A stretch of 36,339 bases of DNA, from the NCBI GenBank assembly GCA_934394855.1, contig CAKRRH010000019.1:1-36339 (forward strand), given 5' to 3'. Each line of letters opens with the position of its first letter. Positions within the stretch are counted from its first letter, which is position 1. This document shows, one piece after another, positions 1 to 7,578 of this stretch. The translations under genes were made by a program, and so were the position numbers. This stretch comes from an uncultured Eubacteriales bacterium (GTDB lineage Bacteria; Bacillota; Clostridia; Oscillospirales; Acutalibacteraceae). The notes below the pieces were generated by a model. That model was not told where the DNA came from. It saw only the letters and a list, made by a program, of their open reading frames with translations, and searched no databases.

Positions 1-135
1 ATGGCGGAAAGTGCATTTAAGGGCTGCGCCCTTAAAAATCCCGAGGGGGATTTCGATTCCCCCTGCACGATAACGGATTTTTACAACCGTGCAAACCGTC
101 GTGCTGAGAAAAGGCACGACGAGATATGTGAATGA
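1..135 (+). CDS. Possible small or 5'-truncated ORF, 44 residues, unrecognised
   Basis: An open frame runs from the ATG at base 1 to TGA at 133-135. It encodes a hydrophilic, charged peptide starting MAESAFKGC and ending in an Arg/Lys/Glu-rich stretch. Because it begins at the very first base, the true start and any ribosome site may lie outside the window. Three perfect hairpins fall inside it, which is unusual for coding DNA and argues that the frame may be fortuitous. I do not recognise the peptide. Confidence 0.2.
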   Translation: MAESAFKGCALKNPEGDFDSPCTITDFYNRANRRAEKRHDEICE

Positions 136-396
136 GGGCAGTATGATGACCGTTATCGTACACCCCTTAAAACGAGTTTTTGTTCCGATAGTGAGATAAT
201 TAGGAAAAATAATAAGGAACAAAAACGGTTGTGGATTTATTTAGAGGTAAGTTTTTTGTTGTCCTATTGAAAATATGTCATAAATAAAGTTTTTTGAGAG
301 GGGTTTCATCAATATGAATATTGATGTGGGGGATGACCTTTTTCACGAAAAAGGCATCCCCCGATAAATTTAACATATAAAATTTTTGAAAAGAGC

Positions 397-432
397 GCGA
401 GGGGTGCTTTTTTACAAAAAAGCACCCCTCGC
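397..432 (-). terminator. Intrinsic terminator for the 453-1145 gene
   Basis: A 17 bp perfect stem (397-413 with 416-432) has a GC-rich base (GCGAGGGGTGC) and an A/T upper part. It lies 20 bases past the stop of the minus-strand gene. Read on the minus strand the stem is followed by AT-rich sequence. The symmetry could let it act in both directions. Confidence 0.65.
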
Positions 433-452
433 AATAAAAACAAATTTAATTT

Positions 453-1145
453 TTACTTTGAGCAGTTAGGACAGTTGCCGTTCTGATCAAGCGGTGCGCC
501 GCACTTCATGCAAAAATGAGGTGCTGCATTTTCTTCCGGTTTAAACGGCTCGACAGGCTCATTTTGCGGCTGAACCTGAGTCGGCTGATATGTTTGAACC
601 GGGGCTTGAGCAACATTCTGATTCTGAAATGCATCTTTATGCTGCTTGAATGATTCCTGAACTTCACTCAAATCGGGTGATGAAAATAAATCCTCTTTTT
701 TGTCCTCACCGAATTTGTTTGTGAGCTTGTTGTTGATTGAGATGACGTTTTTCAAAAGAAGAACGATCATCATCAGGAGTTCATATACAAGACGAATTGC
801 AATCGGACCGAGGATCATTGTGAGAATGCCGATTCCGCCGAGCCAATGGCCGTATGATGTTTTGAACAGCATGAAAAATCCATTGAGAATCGTGAATGCG
901 GTTGCAAATATGTAGAGTGCCTGGAGAATTTTTTCAACCAAAAGATATTTGAAGTTGCAGGTGTCATGCAAAAACTTGCCGAATGCATTCAGCTTCGGGC
1001 GGCGTTTGTCCGGCACAATGAAGATAAATGCCAAAACCGTTGCGGCGATTGCCAAAAGCAACGCCAAAATCGCAAATACGAATGTTGAACCCGATGAGCC
1101 GTAGCCTGACGAGCCAAATCCGGTTAGATTGTCTGTGAAGTTCAT
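453..1145 (-). CDS. Membrane protein with C-terminal zinc ribbon (DUF4282-like)
   Basis: The 230-residue protein has a Gly/Ser-rich N terminus and three hydrophobic segments at about 21-44, 73-94 and 101-131. A Gln/Pro-rich linker (about 165-205) follows, then a C-terminal zinc ribbon with C212-x2-C215 and C225-x2-C228. Its middle resembles the DUF4282 small membrane-protein family, though I hold that match loosely. The ribbon should bind a structural zinc on the cytoplasmic side; its partner is unknown. The gene has its own promoter (TTGACA/TAAAAT), a GGAGG ribosome site just upstream and its own terminator, so it is probably monocistronic despite following the GH16 gene on the same strand. 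The function is not known. Confidence 0.8.
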   Translation of the reverse strand: MNFTDNLTGFGSSGYGSSGSTFVFAILALLLAIAATVLAFIFIVPDKRRPKLNAFGKFLHDTCNFKYLLVEKILQALYIFATAFTILNGFFMLFKTSYGHWLGGIGILTMILGPIAIRLVYELLMMIVLLLKNVISINNKLTNKFGEDKKEDLFSSPDLSEVQESFKQHKDAFQNQNVAQAPVQTYQPTQVQPQNEPVEPFKPEENAAPHFCMKCGAPLDQNGNCPNCSK

Positions 1146-1178
1146 AAAAAATACCTCCGAATGTTTTTCTATGAGTTT

Positions 1179-1207
1179 ATTTTATCCCATATGCCGAAAA
1201 CTGTCAA
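1179..1207 (-). promoter_or_regulatory. SigA-type promoter of the zinc-ribbon membrane protein gene
   Basis: On the minus strand a perfect -35 TTGACA (1202-1207) is separated by 17 bases from -10 TAAAAT (1179-1184). It is placed 34 bases before the ATG. This is one of the best consensus matches in the window and makes the gene independent of the GH16 operon upstream. Confidence 0.75.
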
Positions 1208-1263
1208 GAATATTCAACATTTTTATATCAATGTTAAATTCTATTACAGAAAACAACGGAATA

Positions 1264-2121
1264 TCACTCAACGCTGTCAAATACACGGACATAATCGACC
1301 GCCCAAACATCGCCGACCGAGCCTTCAAGGTCATCCCATCTGTGCCAGTCCGCATGACGGTATCCGACAGCCTCGGTTGAAAGCAAAATGAACTGTTCGA
1401 TTTCGGAAACAGGGGCGGTGAATGTGTTTACAAGCTTGCCGTCGACATAAAAATCATAGCCTTTTTCCGACCAATCAAGACCAAATCTGTGATAGCCGTC
1501 GGGCGTTTCGTCGAGTGTTGAGAAAAATGCACCTGTGGATTTATGCTGTGAGCCGTAACCGTCCCAGTGGTTGTTGCACTGAACGGTATTGTCACGCTCA
1601 AATTGCTCCATGATGTCAACCTCAACTCCTGCGGTTTTCGGGTCAAGAGTTGCGCCGATTATCGGTGACTGAAGCCAAAAAGCCGACCACCAGCCAGGTT
1701 TTTGCTGCATTTTGCAGCGGCATTCATAATAGCCGTAGCGGTGCATGAACTTCGGCGGTTTGATTTCGCCGATCGGCCATGTGAAAAAGTTCTTGCCCTC
1801 CGATTCGTCGATTTTTTTGCCCTCTGCCGCCGTTGCGTCATATTCTTCGCCCTCACCGTCCATGAAATTATAGCCGGTTTCAAGCTGCGTCGTACAATAG
1901 ATACCGTCGCGAAGTTCAAGCGTAAACGAAATGTTGCTGTCCTTGATATAATAAGCGTCGTCGACAAAATGCTTTGCTCTTTTGCCCATCATGTGCGTTC
2001 TGACCGACCATTTTGTTTCGTCAAGTCGGTCGCCGTCAAATTCGTCCGCAAAAATCAGCTTCCACTTTTTGTTGTCGGGCAAAATGCTGTCGGCGTGATC
2101 GTCAACCTTGTAAATCTGCAT
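1264..2121 (-). CDS. Glycoside hydrolase family 16-like protein, no signal peptide
   Basis: The 285-residue protein has the GH16 beta-jelly-roll catalytic signature E167-V-D169-I-M-E172, where family knowledge makes E167 the nucleophile and E172 the acid/base. Aromatic-rich flanks (WWSAFWLQ at about 144-151) and a C-terminal VDYVRVF strand also fit the family. GH16 enzymes cleave beta-1,3, beta-1,4 or beta-1,3-1,4 glucans and galactans, normally outside the cell. This one starts with MQIYKVDDHA and has no signal peptide, so it probably acts in the cytoplasm on imported oligosaccharides. It lies 12 bases after the DUF5107-TPR gene on the same strand and is surely co-transcribed with it. The exact substrate cannot be read from the sequence. 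Confidence 0.85.
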   Translation of the reverse strand: MQIYKVDDHADSILPDNKKWKLIFADEFDGDRLDETKWSVRTHMMGKRAKHFVDDAYYIKDSNISFTLELRDGIYCTTQLETGYNFMDGEGEEYDATAAEGKKIDESEGKNFFTWPIGEIKPPKFMHRYGYYECRCKMQQKPGWWSAFWLQSPIIGATLDPKTAGVEVDIMEQFERDNTVQCNNHWDGYGSQHKSTGAFFSTLDETPDGYHRFGLDWSEKGYDFYVDGKLVNTFTAPVSEIEQFILLSTEAVGYRHADWHRWDDLEGSVGDVWAVDYVRVFDSVE

Positions 2122-2133
2122 TATAAATTCTCC

Positions 2134-5100
2134 TTATAATCTGTCAATCAGCTTGTCGAAAACGAATATTTTAAAGTTGGTTTTGTCAAGCGTTCTTGCA
2201 GGTTCGATTATTTTTTTGGCCTCGTCCTTTTTGCCGAATCCGACAGTTGCAAATGCTTTCAAAATCGAACCGTTCACGGTGTTTTGCTTTACAATATCAT
2301 ATTCAAACGGCATCGGAGAGGGCGAACCAACTCCATAATAACTGCGCAGGTCGCTGTTGTCAAGCATATTTTGTGCACTCTCAAGCATTTCGTCAAGCAC
2401 CTGCTTTGCACTTGCTTCATCGCTCATTTTTCTGAGTGCCAGCGCACGGAACAACGATATTTCGGATACTGCCGCTTTGTACTCGCACGCTTTTTCATAT
2501 GCCTCTTTTGCCTCATTCGACTTGCCCTCGGTTTCAAAGAGCAGACCGAGGAAATAATAGATATGCGCTTCCTGATTGAAGAATGTTTTTGCTTCGCCGT
2601 ATGATTTCGGGATAATTGCGCCGTTTTCAAGCGATTTCTCGGCATTGTCCGAATCGCCCTTGTCAAACAGCTTCAATCCGTTTAATACATGGATCCATGC
2701 ATGAAGGTTTGTCAGTCTGCCTTCGCCGCCCTCATAAATGTGGAATCGGCGTGAGTGCGCCATGTCGATTGCCTTTTGATAATCGCCTGTCATTGCAGTC
2801 AAAATGATTTTGTCAAGATAGCAATCGTCACGCTCAGCAAGCATCTTCGGATATTTGTCATAAACCTTGAGCCGCTCGTCAATTCCAACATTCATGTTTT
2901 TGAGCAGCTGCTGATATTCAAATAAAAGTCTTGCATTGTCCGCACCTGTGTCAAGTGCCGCCTCCATTGCGGCTTTTGCCTTTTGCGGCTCGCCGAATTT
3001 ATCAAAATAGAGTAATGATAAGCAGCGCTGTGCTTTGTAATGCTTCGGGTCGTTGTGAACACATTTTTCAAAGCATTCTTTTGCATAATCATAACGCTCT
3101 TTATCATAGAGCAGGCTTCCGAGATAATAATATGCGTTGACGATTTCAGGATTTTTGTTAATTGCATATTCCAATATGATTATGTCGGAAATTCGTGATG
3201 GGAAACAATAACCCGTGTCAAGACTTTCTGCGGTTTTGATTGCATCATCGCCGGATTTACCTGTCATTTCAAGGCAATAGGCAAGATAATAGTTTATCAG
3301 CGGATAGCTTTTGTCCGTTTTGTTGATGATCTCGATTGCGGATTCATAAAGCCCTGCTTCAATATATGCAACCGCAACATCAATCACATTTTCGGGCTTG
3401 TTGTAAAATTGCTCGGCTTTGTCCTTGGTGTCGGTGTGATATGAAAGCTCGTTGATTGCAAAAAAGTCAAGCAAATCATAGTTTATTGTGTCTTCAAGCA
3501 ACGCCTTTGCTTCTTCGTTTCGACCGATAATCCGCAAAATCGCCGCTTTGAGGTCAAGCGCCATTGTATGCCCTTTGTTCAGCCCGATTGATATGTCAAG
3601 CTTTTCAAGCGCCGCTTCATATTCTTTGTTCATGCAGTCAATGTTTGCAAGCTCAAAATATGCGGCAGAGCGGGTCGAATAGTTCCATGCGGCTTTTGAA
3701 AGCTCGTCGGCCGCCGCTTTAAGATCTCCGAGCTTCTTTTCGGCAAGACCTTTATAATAAAATGCGTCGGTGTCGGACGGGTGCTGATTTCTGATCGTGA
3801 GCCGCTTAATTGCACGATCGGCATAAGAAATGCATTTGTTAAAATCGCCGTTTTTGTAGCAAAGCCGAGCCATTGCGGTGTTGCACCGACTGTCAAATTC
3901 ATCTCGGCGCAGCCCCTCAAGATAATAATCCTCCGCTTTGTAGTTATGCTGTTTATACTGCTCAAGGTGCAGTCCGTTTAAATATAGTTCTTCGCTGTTT
4001 TTGATCTCACTCGGGCGCTTAACAGGCTGTCTTGGCTCAATCGGATTCTTTTGTCCCCGAACATATGGAGTGTATGATACCAAAACATTGCCATCGTGGT
4101 CTTCAAGCGACACGGTGATGTCGTTAAATTCAGCGCCGTTAAGCGGAATTGTTTTAAGATATGATTCGTTCGGCACCATGTCACGAGTTTCGGTGAAAAT
4201 AATCTCATCTTTATTTTTTACCGTGATTTTTGCATTGTCAAATTTGCCCGTGACATTAAATCCGAAGAATAGATCACCGTTTCGCTGCTCCATGTTCATT
4301 GCGGCGTCAATCGTTGCGTTTTTGACGATTCCGATGTCGCGAACCGGATACCAAAACTGCTCAAATTCACGGCTTTCGTATGGCGCGATCCATGTGAAAT
4401 CAGGCTGGTTGTCGGTGTAAACACCTGTCATCAGCTCAATATAGGGTCCGTTTTTGTCGGTCAGGTTCGAGCACCACATATCGCCGAAATCGCCCTTGCC
4501 CCAATGCCACATCTTTTTGCCCGGAGAGATTTGGTGGTCGGCAACGGTGACAATGCCCATTTGAAGTCCCTCGTCATAGCCCGAAACAAAATCCATGTCC
4601 GATTGACCCTGCGATACAAGATATGATGACGGAACCTTGATTGCGCTATATCGTGAAATGTCGGTGCCGTCCTTGAAATCATAGGGACGGGCGGTTTTGT
4701 AAATGCCTTTTGCGATCGGCCACTCAAGCACCGCTCTGCGATCATGGTCGTTGACCCATTCGACATCGGGCGGAAAAACGGTGCGATATTTATCATTTAC
4801 AGGCACCGCAAGATTTGCCCACCACATGAACACCTGCGGTGTTGATGTGCGGTTATATACCTTGACCTTCGCTTTGATGTAGCTCCTGCCCTCATCAAGC
4901 GTGATTCCTGCCATGCCCTTCATTCGGTTCATCGGCTCAACTTCGCCCGTCCAAACGGTCTTTGAGCCGTCCTTGTTTTCTTCAATCACCGCTTCAAGCG
5001 GCATGAAGGTGGTCGGGCGGTGGTGCTGAGGCCAGTTAAATTCGATTCCGCCCGAGATCCATGCGCCTGCAAGACCGACAAGCGCCGGTTTTACGACTTC

Positions 5101-5388
5101 GTTGTGATAGATGAAATCATAGTTGCCGATTTTGTCAAATCCGCGCAAAATTTTACCGCCGAGCTGCGGCAAAACCTCGGTTTTGATATATTCGTTCTCA
5201 AGCGTGTAAACCTCATAACGAACATCGGTTTTCTCATCGGTGATTCCGTCGCAATAGGGAATCGGATAGAGCTTGCCCGACGCACCCTGATAGGGTCTGT
5301 TTTCGAAAAACATCGGCAGATCGTTTGCGGCTTTCGGCTCATATGTCGGAATATTTCGGTTATCTTTATTTATGGTTACTTTGCTCAT
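2134..5388 (-). CDS. DUF5107 domain protein with long C-terminal TPR array
   Basis: The 1084-residue protein has two parts. The N-terminal region (about 30-330) matches my memory of DUF5107, a domain thought to have a galactose-mutarotase-like sugar-binding fold. It contains PQLGGKILRGFD and GGIEFNWPQHHRPTT, rich in His and aromatic residues suited to carbohydrate binding. The region from about 460 to 1070 is mostly tetratricopeptide repeats, with repeated A-x-Y-x-L and alanine-rich helices. There is no signal peptide or membrane segment. It is the first gene of the operon with the GH16 enzyme and is divergent from the sugar-sensing regulator at 5519. Such proteins often accompany glycosidases. 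Whether it is an enzyme, an epimerase-like factor or a scaffold is unknown. Confidence 0.8.
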   Translation of the reverse strand: MSKVTINKDNRNIPTYEPKAANDLPMFFENRPYQGASGKLYPIPYCDGITDEKTDVRYEVYTLENEYIKTEVLPQLGGKILRGFDKIGNYDFIYHNEVVKPALVGLAGAWISGGIEFNWPQHHRPTTFMPLEAVIEENKDGSKTVWTGEVEPMNRMKGMAGITLDEGRSYIKAKVKVYNRTSTPQVFMWWANLAVPVNDKYRTVFPPDVEWVNDHDRRAVLEWPIAKGIYKTARPYDFKDGTDISRYSAIKVPSSYLVSQGQSDMDFVSGYDEGLQMGIVTVADHQISPGKKMWHWGKGDFGDMWCSNLTDKNGPYIELMTGVYTDNQPDFTWIAPYESREFEQFWYPVRDIGIVKNATIDAAMNMEQRNGDLFFGFNVTGKFDNAKITVKNKDEIIFTETRDMVPNESYLKTIPLNGAEFNDITVSLEDHDGNVLVSYTPYVRGQKNPIEPRQPVKRPSEIKNSEELYLNGLHLEQYKQHNYKAEDYYLEGLRRDEFDSRCNTAMARLCYKNGDFNKCISYADRAIKRLTIRNQHPSDTDAFYYKGLAEKKLGDLKAAADELSKAAWNYSTRSAAYFELANIDCMNKEYEAALEKLDISIGLNKGHTMALDLKAAILRIIGRNEEAKALLEDTINYDLLDFFAINELSYHTDTKDKAEQFYNKPENVIDVAVAYIEAGLYESAIEIINKTDKSYPLINYYLAYCLEMTGKSGDDAIKTAESLDTGYCFPSRISDIIILEYAINKNPEIVNAYYYLGSLLYDKERYDYAKECFEKCVHNDPKHYKAQRCLSLLYFDKFGEPQKAKAAMEAALDTGADNARLLFEYQQLLKNMNVGIDERLKVYDKYPKMLAERDDCYLDKIILTAMTGDYQKAIDMAHSRRFHIYEGGEGRLTNLHAWIHVLNGLKLFDKGDSDNAEKSLENGAIIPKSYGEAKTFFNQEAHIYYFLGLLFETEGKSNEAKEAYEKACEYKAAVSEISLFRALALRKMSDEASAKQVLDEMLESAQNMLDNSDLRSYYGVGSPSPMPFEYDIVKQNTVNGSILKAFATVGFGKKDEAKKIIEPARTLDKTNFKIFVFDKLIDRL

Positions 5389-5425
5389 TGAAAAACCTCC
5401 CTTTATATGATAAAATTATAAAATA

Positions 5426-5449
5426 AAACATTACGCTTAAAAAGTCAAA
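5426..5449 (-). promoter_or_regulatory. Candidate promoter of the DUF5107-GH16 operon
   Basis: On the minus strand a -35-like TTGACT (5444-5449) lies upstream of an AT-rich block. A TATTTT sits at 17-base spacing and a better TATAAT lies about 22 bases away, so the -10 is not fixed. The -35 overlaps the region of the inverted repeats in the divergent control region. Confidence 0.35.
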
Positions 5450-5455
5450 ATAAAT

Positions 5456-5469
5456 GTCATTATTATGAC
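5456..5469. promoter_or_regulatory. Candidate operator in the divergent control region
   Basis: A perfect inverted repeat GTCAT-TATT-ATGAC lies midway between the divergently transcribed DUF5107 operon and its neighbouring regulator. A second, wider repeat (AAGTCA 5442-5447 with TGACTT 5466-5471) overlaps it. The placement is typical of an operator bound by the adjacent regulator; the assignment is inference. Confidence 0.4.
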
Positions 5470-5518
5470 TTGATTTTATCTTTTTAAGATTTTCATTATG
5501 AAAGGGAAGCAATTTGTC

Positions 5519-6598
5519 ATGAAAATAATCAGCGAAGAATCATATATGAAATCAAGCTGGTATGCACAGATTATTTCGGGGCTGAAGTCAGAGGCCAGAA
5601 AACGGCGGATTTCGCTTGATATGTTCAGCGACATAGGGCTCATAAAAGCAGCTGCCAACGAACCGATTTTTGTGGTCGGTTCAGATTATCAATGGCTTTG
5701 CAAAACGGTTGCAAAAATTCAAAAGCTCGGCGGACACCCGATCATTCTTAACAACCAACAGCATCATGCGCTTTTCGGCAAATACAGCTATGTCAGCACG
5801 GACATTGCGTTGTCGATTTCATATATTATAAAGCTGTTTTTCTCTCAAAATAAACGAAAAATCGCGCTGTACGGAATCAATTCCTCATCACTTGCGGACA
5901 TCAGCCGAGTAAGTGCCTTTTGTGCGGAATGTGACAAAAACGATGTGTTTTATAACGATGTTTCGCTGAAAAAATGCTTTGACAGCTTTGAAAGCGAATA
6001 TAATTTAAAAAAATATGACGCCGTGATTTGTGCCAATGATTATGCGGCGGCATCACTTTTGCGGCATATGAAAAATTCGAACATAAATGCGGACAGTTTT
6101 TCGATAATAAGCTATTCCAACACGCTTTTGTCCGCAAGCATTTCACCGTCGCTCACTTCGGTTTCGATTAACTACAAAAATTTCGCAAGCGCGGCGTTCA
6201 TGATTGCGTCGAGTGTGGAAAAATCGCCATTTATCACGGGAATGAGCGTTGCGGTCGAATGGGAGATCGTCTATCGCAATACGCTTTGCAAGCCGACCGC
6301 CGAGCCGCAGGTTACAAGCGACTTTGAGGTTATCAGCCCCGACAGCTTTTATTCCGACAGCGAGCTTGTCGAGATGATGAATATTGAAAAGCTGCTTAAT
6401 CATATTGACGATACCGACCGTGAGATAATCGCGATGATCTCGCAAAAAAAGAGCTATGAAAAAATTTGCGAAAAATGCTTTTTGACCGAAACGGCGCTTA
6501 AATATCGAATTAAAAAGCTAAAAGAGATATGCAAGGTGAAGTCAAAGAATGATATTATGCCGCTGATTGAAAAATATAATATCGATTTACAAAAATAA
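5519..6598 (+). CDS. Sugar-sensing transcriptional regulator, periplasmic-binding fold with C-terminal HTH
   Basis: The protein has 359 residues from the chosen start. Most of it (about 10-250) looks like the LacI/GalR-type periplasmic-binding sensor domain: VVGSDYQWL, YDAVICANDYAAASLL and SIISYSNT match the strand-turn pattern of that fold. The usual N-terminal LacI helix-turn-helix is missing. Instead the last 60 residues (DDTDREIIAMIS onwards, with TETALKYRIKKLKEI as recognition helix) resemble a LuxR/sigma-region-4 type HTH. I prefer the ATG at 5519 to the one at 5498 because AAGGGAAG (5502-5509) sits nine bases before it and would otherwise be inside the gene. It is divergent from the DUF5107-GH16 operon, its likely target. 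Confidence 0.75.
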   Translation: MKIISEESYMKSSWYAQIISGLKSEARKRRISLDMFSDIGLIKAAANEPIFVVGSDYQWLCKTVAKIQKLGGHPIILNNQQHHALFGKYSYVSTDIALSISYIIKLFFSQNKRKIALYGINSSSLADISRVSAFCAECDKNDVFYNDVSLKKCFDSFESEYNLKKYDAVICANDYAAASLLRHMKNSNINADSFSIISYSNTLLSASISPSLTSVSINYKNFASAAFMIASSVEKSPFITGMSVAVEWEIVYRNTLCKPTAEPQVTSDFEVISPDSFYSDSELVEMMNIEKLLNHIDDTDREIIAMISQKKSYEKICEKCFLTETALKYRIKKLKEICKVKSKNDIMPLIEKYNIDLQK

Positions 6599-6607
6599 GC
6601 GTAAAAA

Positions 6608-6704
6608 ATGCCGCCGAGGACAGCCGCAAAACTGCCTTGGCGGTAATTATATTTGGAGGCGACATCGGTTTAACCGGCGGTTAATAAACATTATGTCGTT
6701 TTTT
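6608..6704 (+). terminator. Tandem hairpins after the regulator, second with T6 tail
   Basis: Two stem-loops follow the regulator's stop. The first (about 6609-6644) pairs CCGCC with GGCGG and extends into the loop, but its T-run is poor. The second has an outer stem CGACAT (6660-6665) with ATGTCG (6693-6698), an inner TTAACCG/CGGTTAA pair and six T residues at 6699-6704, the form of a rho-independent terminator. Confidence 0.5.
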
Positions 6705-6784
6705 GACGATAAAATTCTTTTCTTCTTCTTTTCTTCATTGGTAATTCAATTCGAAATCTGAGCACAACTTGTTAAAAGCAATAT

Positions 6785-6824
6785 AAAAAGAGATTTAAAA
6801 GCGAAAACCTTTAAATCCCTTTTT
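6785..6824 (-). terminator. Bidirectional terminator downstream of the RNHCP gene
   Basis: A 15 bp stem with one mismatch (6785-6799 with 6810-6824) is flanked by A-runs and T-runs on either side. It can end minus-strand transcription of the RNHCP gene and back up the regulator's terminator on the plus strand. Confidence 0.6.
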
Positions 6825-6842
6825 TGGTCATTTCAATGACTG

Positions 6843-7274
6843 TCAGGGATATTCAATCGACCCGTCGCCGCCCATCAGCCTTGTCATTTCCTCAATCTTT
6901 TCAATCGGAAACGGCGGCATGGAAAGCGGCTTCATTGCAATGCTCATCAGCTTCATCGGATTGTCGTCCGCAGCCGTTCGGTTAGATGACAGCTTGCCGC
7001 ATCTTCTGCAGCGGTGAACGATCGCCCATTCGCCGTTTTTTCTTACCCAAACGGCAATCGGGTCCATTACAGCGCCGCAGTCGGACGCTCTGTCCCCCGG
7101 GGTCTCATCGACATGACGGCTGCAAAGGCAGTTCGGGCAATGGTTTCTGTGACCGCTTCCGGCGTTTTCCGGAACGCAAAGCCTGCCGCATACTTTGCAG
7201 GTGAAGCTGTCAGAGCACGGATGCGTTTTGTAATAACCCTTTTGATATTGTTTTCGTTTGTTTTCACGATTCAT
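6843..7274 (-). CDS. RNHCP domain-containing protein
   Basis: The protein has 143 residues from the ATG at 7274. An in-frame ATG lies five codons earlier, but the strong GAGGA ribosome site (about 7283-7287) lies between the two, so the downstream ATG is the real start. The protein carries the signature RNHCP at 43-47 and three CxxC pairs: C26/C29, C46/C49 and C89/C92. C66 is a further conserved-looking cysteine. This is the RNHCP family, named for that motif. The cysteines very probably bind zinc and a nucleic-acid role is possible, but no function is established. The N terminus is strongly basic. The C-terminal 45 residues (Met/Pro-rich) look like a poorly conserved tail. Confidence 0.85.
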   Translation of the reverse strand: MNRENKRKQYQKGYYKTHPCSDSFTCKVCGRLCVPENAGSGHRNHCPNCLCSRHVDETPGDRASDCGAVMDPIAVWVRKNGEWAIVHRCRRCGKLSSNRTAADDNPMKLMSIAMKPLSMPPFPIEKIEEMTRLMGGDGSIEYP

Positions 7275-7356
7275 TGTTTTGTTCCTCATTTAAAAAGCAT
7301 ATATCAAAATGCCGAGAGGAACGGCGGAAAAAATGTAGATTTGCCTTCCCCCTCGG

Positions 7357-7395
7357 TCAGGCTGCAATCTCCGCTATTGATTTGTAATTTTTCAA
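7357..7395 (-). CDS. Possible 12-codon leader peptide ahead of the RNHCP gene
   Basis: On the minus strand an AAGGAG ribosome site is followed after 7 bases by TTG and a 12-codon frame reading MKNYKSIAEIAA. A second overlapping frame of 31 codons (7304-7399) starts at another TTG but only 3 bases from the same ribosome site. A weak hairpin (CCGAG with CTCGG) lies between this frame and the RNHCP start. A TATAAT box lies just upstream at about 7425-7432. The arrangement resembles a translated leader; it may also be chance. Confidence 0.25.
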   Translation of the reverse strand: MKNYKSIAEIAA

Positions 7396-7485
7396 ACAAA
7401 TACTCCTTTTTTATTGATAATTTTATTATAGCACATTATGCCTGATTTCGGTAGACTTTTTTTACAGTTTAATTGTCCGTTTTTC

Positions 7486-7514
7486 TTGATTTTTCAATGG
7501 CTGTGTGATATACT
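7486..7514 (+). promoter_or_regulatory. SigA-type promoter of the sensor lipoprotein-kinase operon
   Basis: A -35 TTGATT (7486-7491) is separated by 17 bases from -10 TATACT (7509-7514), with a TGTG stretch just before the -10. It sits about 65 bases before the start codon. It shares 24 of 29 bases with the promoter at 35487-35515 on the other strand. Confidence 0.65.
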
Positions 7515-7578
7515 CAAAAATATTGTTATAAATTGGATTGTTTGAAATTTTATGTCTTTTGGATTTCGGAGGAAAACG

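Larger units (their letters stand above)
1..432. other. Hairpin-dense non-coding stretch at the left edge
   Basis: Seven or more perfect or near-perfect inverted repeats lie here: 16-24 with 28-36 (9 bp), 45-50 with 58-63 (6 bp), 67-76 with 150-159 (10 bp, enclosing the next one), 97-104 with 114-121 (8 bp), 176-186 with 216-226 (11 bp), 307-315 with 318-326 (9 bp), 328-335 with 355-362 continued by 337-343 with 348-354, and 397-413 with 416-432. Only the last has an obvious job, as terminator of the minus-strand gene at 453. Apart from a doubtful ORF at 1-135, no gene is visible. The density suggests a structured RNA, a mobile-element end or a replication/transfer site; which one cannot be told from the sequence. 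Confidence 0.5.

Noticed and set aside
41..66. T-arm-like sequence suggesting a tRNA 3' end
   Set aside because: The stem GGGGGA/TCCCCC has a TTCGA-like loop, but the loop is out of register with a T-arm and no acceptor, anticodon or D-arm can be built around it.
1702..2139. 145-codon plus-strand frame opposite the GH16 gene
   Set aside because: It is antisense to a gene with an intact catalytic motif, has no ribosome site, and is rich in Val/Phe/Arg as expected of a shadow frame.
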